This document shows, one piece after another, positions 23,110-31,751 of a DNA stretch of 32,536 bases. The stretch is from Actinomycetota bacterium. GTDB lineage: Bacteria; Actinomycetota; Coriobacteriia; Anaerosomatales; JAUXNU01. Numbering within the stretch: position 1 is the stretch's first letter; each line of letters starts with the position of its first letter. The position numbers and the translations under genes are program-made. Under the pieces are notes generated by a model. The model had not been told where the DNA came from and ran no database searches. It worked only from the letters and a program-made list of their open reading frames with translations. The DNA lies in contig JAUXNU010000181.1 in NCBI GenBank assembly GCA_030682655.1, positions 1 through 32,536 of the forward strand, read 5' to 3'.

Positions 23110-26030
23110 TGGCCAGGCTCAAACGAGAGGGCGCCGACAAGATCTACGCAGTGGCGGAACGTTTCCGAGAAGGTGCGCTCGACTCAGACGGATCGATCCT
23201 GACTCCTGGCAAGGAGGTCTGGGCCCCGCGATTGTTGGACGAGATGCACCGACGTTTCACTCTGGATCAGGATGGCGGCAAGGACTCCTTCATCGACAAG
23301 TTGGAGTGTCAACTGTCAGGCGCGGATGACGATGCGATTCAGCTGATGAGCGAGATCTTCCTGATGCATGTCCTCGTAACGATGAGCATCGGCGGGCCCT
23401 CCAAGCGCGAGACACTGGGTACGATCCTGGGGTGGATGAAGCAGCCGCCAGTGGTGCCAACTGACGTTGACGCAGCGCTGGATTACGGCGTGGCGGGCAC
23501 TGGGATGTTCTTCAACCAAGGTCGTGATCGCCAGATTCGCTTCATCATCGCCGCGATGCGCGCATGGAAGCTCCTCCCGGCGGAGACTCAGGCAAGCTCG
23601 GCTCGTGACCCATGGGCATTCAAGGAGCAGCTCTGGTCGATCGATGTGAACAGTGCCTGGATGCAGCGTAGCGCGCTGCTCCATCTGCTCTTCCCGGACA
23701 CGTTTGAGCGCTCAATGTCCAGGGATGACAAGTCGCAGATCGTCGCAGCATTCGCAGATCTCATCGGCGGCGCAGAACACGCGGGCCAGCTTGACGAGGA
23801 CCGCGCGCTTTTCGCGATACGTGAAGTGCTTGCTGCAGAATACGGAGCTGACTTCGACTTCTATGACACGCCTGAGGTGCGTGCCCGTTGGGACAGTGAT
23901 AACCCGGTGGGTGAGGTGCCGCTGCTTGACCGTGTGATGGCAGCCTATCCTGGATGGACCGGTTTCTTGGACCCGCGCTTCGTCAAGGACGAGAGCAACT
24001 ACAAGGCTGCTGCCTCTGAGAATGCGCGCTCCTTGCTCGGCGCAGAACCACTACGAGCCTTGATCGATGAGGGCAGGTTCTCCGAAGTGGTCTCTCGAGT
24101 GGAGAAGGTCGGTCAGTCCACCAACCTGCTGTGGCTGCAAGTTCCCAAGGATGGCGACCTCTCGCTGCTCTACCGACAGGGCCTTGACCAAGCTGAGTTC
24201 GCCGAGCAGCTCTACGACCTCCTCCATGGCGAAGGCGAGAGTCCAATCAGGCTCGGACGCTTCGCCGACTACACCACCGCGCGAGGGCTGCCGACCAAGT
24301 GGGCGCTTCCCACCTATCTACTGATGCTGCTTCACCCGGAGACCGACTTCTTCGTGAAGCCGAGAGCGACCAAATGGTTCCTCGGCGAGGTCGATGCTGG
24401 ATTCGACTTGAGCTCCAAGGCATTGGGGGAAGTCTACGCGAGGGTTCTCGACGAAGTCGGCGCGCTGCGAGAGGCGCTCGCGCCGTATGAGCCGCAGTCG
24501 ACGGTCGACGTGCAGGGCTACATCTGGGTGGCATTCCGCACCGACCCAGCCGTGGCGCACCTTGAGACCGTCCCTAGCGAAGGGATCGAATCCATGAACG
24601 ACCCGTCCTCCGTCTACGATCACATCGCCGAGGCGGGTTTCCATTTCCCGGACTGGCTCGTCACAGACTACGTGCTCTCTCTCGCGACCAAGCCGCTTGT
24701 GATTCTCTCGGGAATCTCCGGGACCGGTAAGACGAAGATGGCGCAGCTGGTGAGTGAGCACGTCGCGCCGGAAGTGATGGTACCGGTTGCTCGCGCGCTT
24801 CCGGAGCCTGACGAGGTGTCTATCCTGCACGAGGCCAAGCGTGTCCTGATTGAACACTTCTACGTCGCAATCAGGGCAAGACAGGCCGACTTGTTCCCGC
24901 TGCCGGAACGCGGATCGGGCCTCGATGTGGAGCTGCGCGCACCGGGTCTCGCGCCGATGCCCGGGCGGCTCCAAAGCATTGGAGGCGAGAGGGACGACGG
25001 CCTCACCCTCCGGCTCTATCTGAAGGGGCCCTCGCGCGACTGGGTGCGAAGCCAGTTCAAGCGTGGCGACTACATTCGAATCACCCCCGAGGGCCCGGAC
25101 TCGTCAGTGATCGGGGTGGAGCACATCGCCGTCGACACCGTGGAGACCCCTGCCCCATCGAAGCGCATCGCGTTTCTGTCAGTCCGCCCAGACTGGACTG
25201 ACAACCGCGCGTTGCTCGGGTACTACAACCCGCTCACTCAGAAGTACCAGTCGACTGAGCTTCTTCGACTCTTGCTTCGCGCACAGGCCAACCCGGATGA
25301 GCCACACTTCGTCATCCTCGATGAGATGAACCTGGCAAAGGTTGAGTACTACTTCTCGGACTTCCTCTCGGCGGTAGAGGCCGATTCCGAACTGGTGCTT
25401 CACGACGCCGGAGAAGACCTGATTCTCGAGGCGCTTGACGGCATGGGTGTGCCGCAGCGGCTGAAGGTACCCTCGAACGTCTTCTTCACGGGGACCGTAA
25501 ACGTGGATGAGACCACCTACATGTTCAGCCCCAAAGTCCTCGACAGGGCGAACACTCTCGAGTTCAACGAAGTCGACTTGGTTCAGTACGGTTCGGTTGT
25601 CGCTGGCGGCACGGGTGGCTACAGGCTGCGATCCGAGGTCTCAGTTGAGTCGTTGTTGGCCGCCTACCGCAAGCCACTGCCGCGGGACTGGCGCGATCTT
25701 CCTGCTCCGTATGCCGGCCACCTGCGCGCCCTCCACGGCCTCATGGCACAGCACAATCTCCACTTCGGGTATCGCGTTGCCAATGAGATTGCGCGCTACC
25801 TGAATCTCGCAGCCGAGTTCATCGGGCCTGACGCACTCGAAACCGCATACGACCTACAGGTGCTTCAGAAGATCCTCCCAAAGCTTTCCGGAAGTCGCGC
25901 GAAGCTGGAGGGTCCATTGACGGACCTTCTCGAGCACCTCGCCAAGGAAGACCTGCCGCTGTCGGCGGCCAAGGTGGGGCGGATGCTGAAGACGGTGCAG
26001 AACGTCGGCTTCGTGAGCTTCGTCGAGTGA
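23109..26030 (+). CDS. McrB-like AAA+ GTPase with large insertion
   Basis: A 973-residue protein. The ATG at 23109 has AGAAGGG 8 bases upstream. The N-terminal 530 residues are unlike E. coli McrB and include ALLHLLFPDTFERSMS, a pattern seen in long McrB-family ATPases. The AAA+ motor has Walker A LSGISGTGKTK (about 534-544), PDWTDNRALLGYYNP (about 692), Walker B FVILDEMNLAKVEYYFS (about 734-750) and the GTP-specificity-type motif TGTVNVDETTYMFSPKVLDRAN (residues from about 796). Walker A and B are 200 residues apart, against roughly 75 in E. coli McrB: about 120 extra residues (561-684) form a mostly beta insert. With the McrC-like nuclease it would form a type IV restriction motor that cuts modified foreign DNA. 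Confidence 0.87.
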   Translation: MARLKREGADKIYAVAERFREGALDSDGSILTPGKEVWAPRLLDEMHRRFTLDQDGGKDSFIDKLECQLSGADDDAIQLMSEIFLMHVLVTMSIGGPSKRETLGTILGWMKQPPVVPTDVDAALDYGVAGTGMFFNQGRDRQIRFIIAAMRAWKLLPAETQASSARDPWAFKEQLWSIDVNSAWMQRSALLHLLFPDTFERSMSRDDKSQIVAAFADLIGGAEHAGQLDEDRALFAIREVLAAEYGADFDFYDTPEVRARWDSDNPVGEVPLLDRVMAAYPGWTGFLDPRFVKDESNYKAAASENARSLLGAEPLRALIDEGRFSEVVSRVEKVGQSTNLLWLQVPKDGDLSLLYRQGLDQAEFAEQLYDLLHGEGESPIRLGRFADYTTARGLPTKWALPTYLLMLLHPETDFFVKPRATKWFLGEVDAGFDLSSKALGEVYARVLDEVGALREALAPYEPQSTVDVQGYIWVAFRTDPAVAHLETVPSEGIESMNDPSSVYDHIAEAGFHFPDWLVTDYVLSLATKPLVILSGISGTGKTKMAQLVSEHVAPEVMVPVARALPEPDEVSILHEAKRVLIEHFYVAIRARQADLFPLPERGSGLDVELRAPGLAPMPGRLQSIGGERDDGLTLRLYLKGPSRDWVRSQFKRGDYIRITPEGPDSSVIGVEHIAVDTVETPAPSKRIAFLSVRPDWTDNRALLGYYNPLTQKYQSTELLRLLLRAQANPDEPHFVILDEMNLAKVEYYFSDFLSAVEADSELVLHDAGEDLILEALDGMGVPQRLKVPSNVFFTGTVNVDETTYMFSPKVLDRANTLEFNEVDLVQYGSVVAGGTGGYRLRSEVSVESLLAAYRKPLPRDWRDLPAPYAGHLRALHGLMAQHNLHFGYRVANEIARYLNLAAEFIGPDALETAYDLQVLQKILPKLSGSRAKLEGPLTDLLEHLAKEDLPLSAAKVGRMLKTVQNVGFVSFVE

Positions 26031-27664
26031 TTCGACTACGCACAGGAACTGGGTTCGCTGAGGACGTCCCGATGGGCGCCGACGGCCGTATTCTGCTTTG
26101 GTGCTGGCAGGACTACCTAGTCGAGTCACCGGAGCAACCAGCACTACCAGTCTCGTGTGTGACACAGGAGCTGCCCTCGGAGGATGGATGGCGTGCGCTC
26201 GTCAACTTCGGCGACTACGTCGGGTTGCTCGATCTGGCAGGCGGATTCTGTGAGATACGGTCGCACAAGCTCGACAGTGAGGGCTTCGACAAGTTGCTGC
26301 TGGAGATATCCGCGCGCGTCGCCAACCTGCCCTTCGACGTCAATTCGCCGACGTTCGTCCCATTCTCTCGCGATGCCACCGACGAGCGCGATCGGCTCTA
26401 TCAGGCATTCGTCTACCTGCGCTGGGCGATGTGGTCCAGCAGCCCGTCCCTGTTCGAATCCTGGGCGACCATCGCGGCGGACCCGCATAGGGTGCTCGTG
26501 CGCGAGGAGCACCGCGAGACTCCTTGGGATGCGCGAGGAGTCACCCCTCGCACCCTCGAACGCATCGCCTCGCACCCGGAGGACTGGGTCGAGCTCGATT
26601 CCGACTCACCGTTGAGTTCGACGGCGTTGGCTCGCGCTCTCACAGACGATGCCGGCCGCGCTCACTTCCCACGCGAGGTGGTCGAGGTCATCGCCGAACC
26701 GACGCTCGATACCCCTGAGAATCGCTTCGCTCGCTACTTCCTGTCCACGGCCCACGAGTTGATCGAGCGGTTCCTAGTCGTTCTCGGCCAGCAATCCGCG
26801 GTCGATCTGGACCTGACCGCCGACGTCGACAAGCTGGCGCAGGAGCTCCGTGCCATGCAACAGGCACCGTTCCTGTGTGAGGTCGGAGACCTGCGCTCGT
26901 TCCCTGCGCAGTCCCAGGTCCTACAGAAGCGCGCAGGCTATCGAGAGCTGCTTCTCCATTTCCATGCTCTGTCACTTGCGTCTCGGTATCCCATCTCTGC
27001 TGCCGACCTGACTCGGATCATCGAGACAAAGAGCGCCAGTCTGCTCTACGAGTATTGGTGCTTCTTCGAGATGGCCGAGCAGATTCGGCGGCTGGGACTG
27101 CGACCCCTGCACGGAGTCCCGGTCGGCGGCGGTGAGATGTCAGCCACGCTCAATGAGGGAATCAAGCTGGTGTTCGAGGATGGGGTGGAACTCCACTACA
27201 ACCGAAGTTTCTCGCGCTCGAATCCCCAGTGGCGGTCGTACTCCGTCACGCTGCGTCCAGACATCGTCCTCAAGGTCGGGGACACGCTCCACCTGTTCGA
27301 TGCGAAGTTCCGCATCGACCGGTGGGCCATAGAGGACTTCGACGCGGACGCCGAAGCTACCGAGACTGTCGAGAACGACGACCGTGCCGGCCGCGCTTCG
27401 GCGATCTGGTGGAAGAACGCCGACATCCACAAGATGCACGCCTACCGGGACGCGCTGGGGCGCGATGGCGCCCATGTGGCGACCGTGCGCGTGCTCTATC
27501 CGGGGACGCAGGAGGTCTTCTACCCGTCGCAAGCTGGCGGGAAAGAGGGTGTCGGAGCGGTGCCGCTGATGCCGGGTGCGAGTGCCGACGAAATGCGCGG
27601 CGTGCTCTCCGGACTGTTGGTTGGCGACACAACGCAAAAGGCGGCCGTTGATGCTGCCGACTGA
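26027..27664 (+). CDS. McrC-like nuclease (DUF2357 plus PD-(D/E)XK)
   Basis: A 545-residue protein starting at a GTG that overlaps the mcrB-like stop (GTGA). The N-terminal and middle parts (CEIRSHKLDSEGFDKLLLEI, later RAGYRELLLHFHALSL and ETKSASLLYEYWCFFEMAEQ) match DUF2357-type McrC relatives. The C-terminal nuclease core is visible as Asp in LRPDIVLKVG (about 409), DAKFR (about 425) with the D-x-K pair, and a helix HKMHAYRDAL. The DUF2357 form is larger than E. coli McrC (348 residues). It should be the DNA-cutting partner driven by the McrB-like GTPase just upstream. The following gene overlaps its end by 14 bases. Confidence 0.85.
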   Translation: MIRLRTGTGFAEDVPMGADGRILLWCWQDYLVESPEQPALPVSCVTQELPSEDGWRALVNFGDYVGLLDLAGGFCEIRSHKLDSEGFDKLLLEISARVANLPFDVNSPTFVPFSRDATDERDRLYQAFVYLRWAMWSSSPSLFESWATIAADPHRVLVREEHRETPWDARGVTPRTLERIASHPEDWVELDSDSPLSSTALARALTDDAGRAHFPREVVEVIAEPTLDTPENRFARYFLSTAHELIERFLVVLGQQSAVDLDLTADVDKLAQELRAMQQAPFLCEVGDLRSFPAQSQVLQKRAGYRELLLHFHALSLASRYPISAADLTRIIETKSASLLYEYWCFFEMAEQIRRLGLRPLHGVPVGGGEMSATLNEGIKLVFEDGVELHYNRSFSRSNPQWRSYSVTLRPDIVLKVGDTLHLFDAKFRIDRWAIEDFDADAEATETVENDDRAGRASAIWWKNADIHKMHAYRDALGRDGAHVATVRVLYPGTQEVFYPSQAGGKEGVGAVPLMPGASADEMRGVLSGLLVGDTTQKAAVDAAD

Positions 27665-30600
27665 TTGGCAGGCCCGCCATCTGAAGTCGGTCGAGAGAAT
27701 CGCGGGGCCGAGATATGACCGAGTTCTGGACGTCGATGTTGATTTTGCATCGGTCTTCGCTGGTCTGGGACGAACAGACCAGTTTCGCGACGCCCTTGCG
27801 TCGGTGGGCAACCGGCTGGGCGCCGTCTTCAAGTACGGGCTGCGTGAGGGCCAGCCTGAGCAACTCGACTGCGTAGTCAAGACGGCTCAGTCAACGGCGG
27901 AGGCCCTCCTGAATGCATCCGCTTGCCCAGCCGATGGGAAGCTGGACTTCGCGCGGATTGTCGGCGACGCGCGCTCCGGGATGGACGCCGCGTGGGCGCT
28001 GAGAGGAACGCGGCGCGATTCCGATCGTGAGAAGGCCAACGATGGGATCTCCGAATTCGTCCTTCACGACGCCAACAAGGCGGCTGACCTGCTCAACGAC
28101 GCGGTTGAGTTGTGCGAGGGGCGGGACTCTCGGGCCGCCAGCGAGCAGATACTGCTTCTAACGGGCCCGGCGGGTGCTGGCAAGACCCACATGCTCGTTC
28201 ACATTGCCAACCAGCGCGCCACGAAGGGCCTGGCTTCGATCGTACTGTTCGGTGACCGATTCAGCGGGTTTGATCAAGTGCAGAGCTTCAGTGCGCGACT
28301 CGGCCGCGACGAGACGTACCCACTCCCACAGATCCTGGACGAGCTAGAGGTTGCGGGGGCAGCCACCGGTACCCGCTCGTTTCTCCTCATCGACGGAATC
28401 AACGAGACGTCTTCGTGCTCGATTTGGCAGGACGGGCTCAAGTGGCTAGCAGAGGCACTGCTCGACCATCCGCACGTGTGTGCGGTTCTGTCAGTTCGAG
28501 ACGGCTTCCAAGACGCCGTTGCGACTCGCGGGTTCCTTGAGTCGGCCTTGGTCGTGCAACACCCTGGATTCGCGCGCAATCTCTGGCAGGCCGTACAGCA
28601 GTTCTTCGCCTACTACCAAGTGCAGTGGCCGGAGGTGCCGCTACTTGGACCGGAGTTCGCGAATCCGTTGTTCCTCAAACTGTTCTGCACTGCGTTCGCC
28701 GGAGAGACTCCCCGCAGTTTTCGGGGACACGCCGGCGGAACGCATATCTTCGAGGCATATGCCAAGAAGGTCGGACCGGCGATCAACGTTGAGCTTGAGG
28801 CTCCGGGTGCCGCCTCCAACTACTGCTGGACCGCGCTGATCAAGCCTCTTGCGACTTGGATGGGCGAGAACGGAGTCCAGGAGATTCCAGTCGAGGAAGC
28901 CCTATCGATCGCCGACACCGCATACTCGGGACACGGCGCGCGCGCCCTCGCGTCCATGGAGAACCACGCGCTGATCATGAAGTCGCCTCGCTTTGATCGC
29001 GATGGCGAGGTGAGCCGATACGTGTACCGGTTCTCCTACCAGAAGTTCAGCGACCACCTGATTGTTCGGTTCCTTCTGAATCACCATTTCGATCCGACTG
29101 CTGCGGAACCTGGGAAGGCATTTGCGCAAGACACCCGGCTTGGACGTATCGCGAATCTTGATGAGGGCCGAGGGCTCTTGGAGGCGCTGGCTGCGCAGAT
29201 TCCGGAGCGAACGAATGGTGCCCGCGAGTTGACCAACTATGTGTCAGACGAAATTGCTCGGTCTTGGCTCATGAGCAGTGCGTTCCTAGACAGCTTGGTC
29301 TGGCGCAAGTCCGATGCACTCGGGCAACCGGCGATCGACTACATCAATGATGTCATCTTCGATGACACGCGGCTGCTGGAGGAGCTGTTCGAGGTTCTGC
29401 TGTGCGTCGCGAGTATTCCCGACTTCAGGTTGAATGCCAGGGGCCTCCACAAGCTACTCGCTGGCTGGACGCTAGCCGACCGGGACGGGATTTGGACCGG
29501 TTGGCTTCGATACCAGTACATGGACGAGGGTACTGCGGTCGATCGCCTTGTCTCGTGGGCGCGTACGGCTCCTGGCCGTGGGGAGGTCGTTCCAGAGGCC
29601 GCACTGCTGACTGCAACTGCGCTCTGCTGGCTCTTGGTCTCCCCAGACCGCTTTCTGCGGGACGATGCGACGAAAGCGGCCGTGGCGCTTCTGGAGCACC
29701 ACCCCAGGGTCGTGCCCGAACTCATTCGGATGTTCGAAGCGGTGGATGATCCCTATGTGCTCGAACGCACCTTGTGTGCAGCCCTCGGCGCTCTCACGCG
29801 CAATCCTGACCACGAGGCGCTCGTCGAAGCCTCAAGCGTACTGCTGGAGGGCTTCTTCGCAAGACGTGAGTGCACCCACGTGCTGACTCGCGACTACGCC
29901 CGGGGCATCGTGGAACTCGCCGTGTCCTCCGGAGTTCTCAACGAAGGCGATGTTGGACCGGCGCGGCCACCTTACGGCTCGACCTTCCCTGAAGATGTGC
30001 CGAGCAAGGAAGGACTGAAGGCGCTCTACGCCGACGCGGATGGTCACGTGAGTGACTACGGCTCGATCTGGCACTCCGTCATGGAGTGGGACTTCGGCTG
30101 GTACATCATCGGGACCAATTCCGGTAGCACGCCGTGGAGCAGTCGACGGCTGGGGGAGCCCCGTCCGCCGACGCTGAAGGAGCGGTGGGGGCAGTTCCAG
30201 GCGACGCTTTCAGAGGACGCTAGCAGGGCCTTTCTGGCGTGGGAGGAGTCAAAGACGATCGACTCTATGCGTCTGCTGACTGCTCAGGTGCGCAACGGAG
30301 GAGAGAGCCAGACAAGAGCCACCGAGCGCGAAGAGCCAGTCAGGGAGAGTGAGCTGCGTGCCCTGCTGACAGCAGAACAAGTGACGGAGTTCGACGGTCT
30401 GCGCTCATCGAGTGAGGAGCACGTCCGGGATGACACCTTCGACCTCAGAATCGAGCAGTCGTGGGTATTCCTGCGCTGCTTAGAGCTGGGTTGGACAAAG
30501 GAGCGATTCGGGACAGCCGACAGCCAGCAGGGGCGGAACCGCGGCGACACAAGAAAGACAGAGCGCATCGGCAAGAAGTACCAGTGGATCGCCCACTATG

Positions 30601-31607
30601 AGTTCTTAGGCCTGCTCGCTGACAACTATGCCTTGAGGCCGCCGTGGGGCTCGAGTGAGTCCCCTGTCTACAAGGGCCCGTGGCTCGACTTCCTGCGCGA
30701 CATTGACCCGACCTGCCTCTTGGATGGGCTCGCCCGCGCAGACGGTCCTACATGGTGCGCTACTCCCTCGTACGATCCAGATGCGTTGAAGGTAGACGAC
30801 GAGCCGTGGCTCGCGGTTCTGGATGACCTGGTTGACCCGGCACAGATCATCGAGCTGGTCGACGACGAGGGGGCGGCATGGGTCGCGCTAGAAGGCTTCT
30901 ACGAGTGGCGACCCCCCGTGGCTCCCGGGATCGAACCGCACTCGGTGCTTCATAGACACGTCTGGTACCAAGTCCAGTGCTACCTGGTTCCGGTGGATCA
31001 GGCGCATGTGTTCATGGAGTGGGCCTACACTCAGAATTTCATGGGGCGCTGGATGCCCGAGAATCGCGGATTCTCAGAGGTCTACCTGCGCGAGTACCCG
31101 GCAGCCCAGGCGTTCAGGGACCTGCTCATCGAGTCCGAGCCGGAGCGCACGGGGTGGGTGCAGGAGATACGTGGAGCGACGCTCGAAGTCCCGCTTCTGG
31201 TTGCGAGTGATAGTTACTCTGCGAGCTCGGCGGACAGGGATTGCTCTATCAAGGAGTCTTTCACCGTGGGCTTGCCAGCGCACTCGCTTGTTGAGGAGAT
31301 GGGTCTGGCGCCCGGTCCCGTGGATGGCAGTTGGTTGGTTGGTGGGCAACTCGTGGCACTCGATCCGTCTGTCGGCTCCGACGCTTCGACGTACGTGCTG
31401 ATTCGTCGGTCGTCCCTCCAGGAGCATCTCGCACGCGCTGGTCTCACAGCTGTTTGGACCGTGATGGCTGCAAAGGAGCTGTCTGGCGGTTGGCAGGATC
31501 GCGAGGGCAGACTCCCCGGCGCCGATGTGAACGGTGCCTACTGGCTGCAACCCGAAGGTGTCGTGGGCCGGCTGTGGATGGCTGGAGACGCCGCAGACAA
31601 GGCGTAA
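27651..31607 (+). CDS. Large STAND/NACHT-like P-loop ATPase, putative phage sensor
   Basis: A 1318-residue protein; the ATG at 27651 has AAAAGG 9 bases upstream, and a GTG at 27576 is an alternative. Residues 1-160 have no motif I recognise. The NTPase core has Walker A LTGPAGAGKTH (about 169-179), Walker B FLLIDGINE (about 244-252) and a sensor-like AVLSVRDGF, the R-D pattern typical of STAND/NACHT proteins. A winged-helix-like part (YQKFSDHLIVRFLL) follows, and then about 850 residues with helical, repeat-like stretches (LVSPDRFLRDDATKAAVALL) and a Trp-rich end (WYQVQCYLVPV, WAYTQNF). The layout recalls Avs-type antiviral STAND ATPases, in which the long C-terminal part senses phage proteins. 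No nuclease or TIR/SIR2 effector is visible, so the McrC-like protein or the unknown N-terminus may act as effector. Confidence 0.75.
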   Translation: MLPTDWQARHLKSVERIAGPRYDRVLDVDVDFASVFAGLGRTDQFRDALASVGNRLGAVFKYGLREGQPEQLDCVVKTAQSTAEALLNASACPADGKLDFARIVGDARSGMDAAWALRGTRRDSDREKANDGISEFVLHDANKAADLLNDAVELCEGRDSRAASEQILLLTGPAGAGKTHMLVHIANQRATKGLASIVLFGDRFSGFDQVQSFSARLGRDETYPLPQILDELEVAGAATGTRSFLLIDGINETSSCSIWQDGLKWLAEALLDHPHVCAVLSVRDGFQDAVATRGFLESALVVQHPGFARNLWQAVQQFFAYYQVQWPEVPLLGPEFANPLFLKLFCTAFAGETPRSFRGHAGGTHIFEAYAKKVGPAINVELEAPGAASNYCWTALIKPLATWMGENGVQEIPVEEALSIADTAYSGHGARALASMENHALIMKSPRFDRDGEVSRYVYRFSYQKFSDHLIVRFLLNHHFDPTAAEPGKAFAQDTRLGRIANLDEGRGLLEALAAQIPERTNGARELTNYVSDEIARSWLMSSAFLDSLVWRKSDALGQPAIDYINDVIFDDTRLLEELFEVLLCVASIPDFRLNARGLHKLLAGWTLADRDGIWTGWLRYQYMDEGTAVDRLVSWARTAPGRGEVVPEAALLTATALCWLLVSPDRFLRDDATKAAVALLEHHPRVVPELIRMFEAVDDPYVLERTLCAALGALTRNPDHEALVEASSVLLEGFFARRECTHVLTRDYARGIVELAVSSGVLNEGDVGPARPPYGSTFPEDVPSKEGLKALYADADGHVSDYGSIWHSVMEWDFGWYIIGTNSGSTPWSSRRLGEPRPPTLKERWGQFQATLSEDASRAFLAWEESKTIDSMRLLTAQVRNGGESQTRATEREEPVRESELRALLTAEQVTEFDGLRSSSEEHVRDDTFDLRIEQSWVFLRCLELGWTKERFGTADSQQGRNRGDTRKTERIGKKYQWIAHYEFLGLLADNYALRPPWGSSESPVYKGPWLDFLRDIDPTCLLDGLARADGPTWCATPSYDPDALKVDDEPWLAVLDDLVDPAQIIELVDDEGAAWVALEGFYEWRPPVAPGIEPHSVLHRHVWYQVQCYLVPVDQAHVFMEWAYTQNFMGRWMPENRGFSEVYLREYPAAQAFRDLLIESEPERTGWVQEIRGATLEVPLLVASDSYSASSADRDCSIKESFTVGLPAHSLVEEMGLAPGPVDGSWLVGGQLVALDPSVGSDASTYVLIRRSSLQEHLARAGLTAVWTVMAAKELSGGWQDREGRLPGADVNGAYWLQPEGVVGRLWMAGDAADKA

Positions 31608-31658
31608 GGCGACGGGCGCCTGTCTCACGAAGTGCGTTGCACAGCCCGCGTCGTCTCA

Positions 31659-31676
31659 GTGCGGCATGAGCCGCAC
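31659..31676 (+). terminator. Hairpin terminator at the end of the defence operon
   Basis: GTGCGGC (31659-31665) pairs exactly with GCCGCAC (31670-31676) around the loop ATGA, followed by GGTTCTTCAT, a modest T-rich tail. It lies about 50 bases after the STAND gene stop. In the other direction no T run follows, so it serves the + strand operon. Apart from this hairpin I see nothing in 31608-31751. Confidence 0.6.
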
Positions 31677-31751
31677 GGTTCTTCATCGAAGCACACGGGG
31701 TGGCCGAAACTGGTTAGAGCTCTGGGTCGCGTGACTTGTGCAGACGGACAA

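Larger units (their letters stand above)
8343..31607 (+). other. Composite defence island: DISARM-like half plus McrBC/STAND half
   Basis: Nine consecutive + strand genes, the last eight (9246-31607) joined by stop/start overlaps or gaps of at most 2 bases: helicase-DUF1998, SNF2 helicase, adenine methylase, DUF3644, EVE-like, McrB-like, McrC-like, STAND-like. No terminator or promoter-sized gap occurs inside, so one transcript of about 22 kb is likely. Class 1 DISARM is known to have DrmD, DrmMI, DrmA, DrmB and DrmC. Here DrmD- and DrmMI-like genes are present, one long chain seems to stand for DrmA plus DrmB, and no phospholipase-D-like DrmC was seen. That all these genes act together is inference from their packing. 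Confidence 0.7.

Noticed and set aside
31690-31750. Short GC-poor stretch with GGTTAGAGCTC, reminiscent of tRNA arms and hence an attachment site
   Set aside because: No cloverleaf, anticodon arm or CCA-like end can be formed and no repeat of it was found at the other side of the island.
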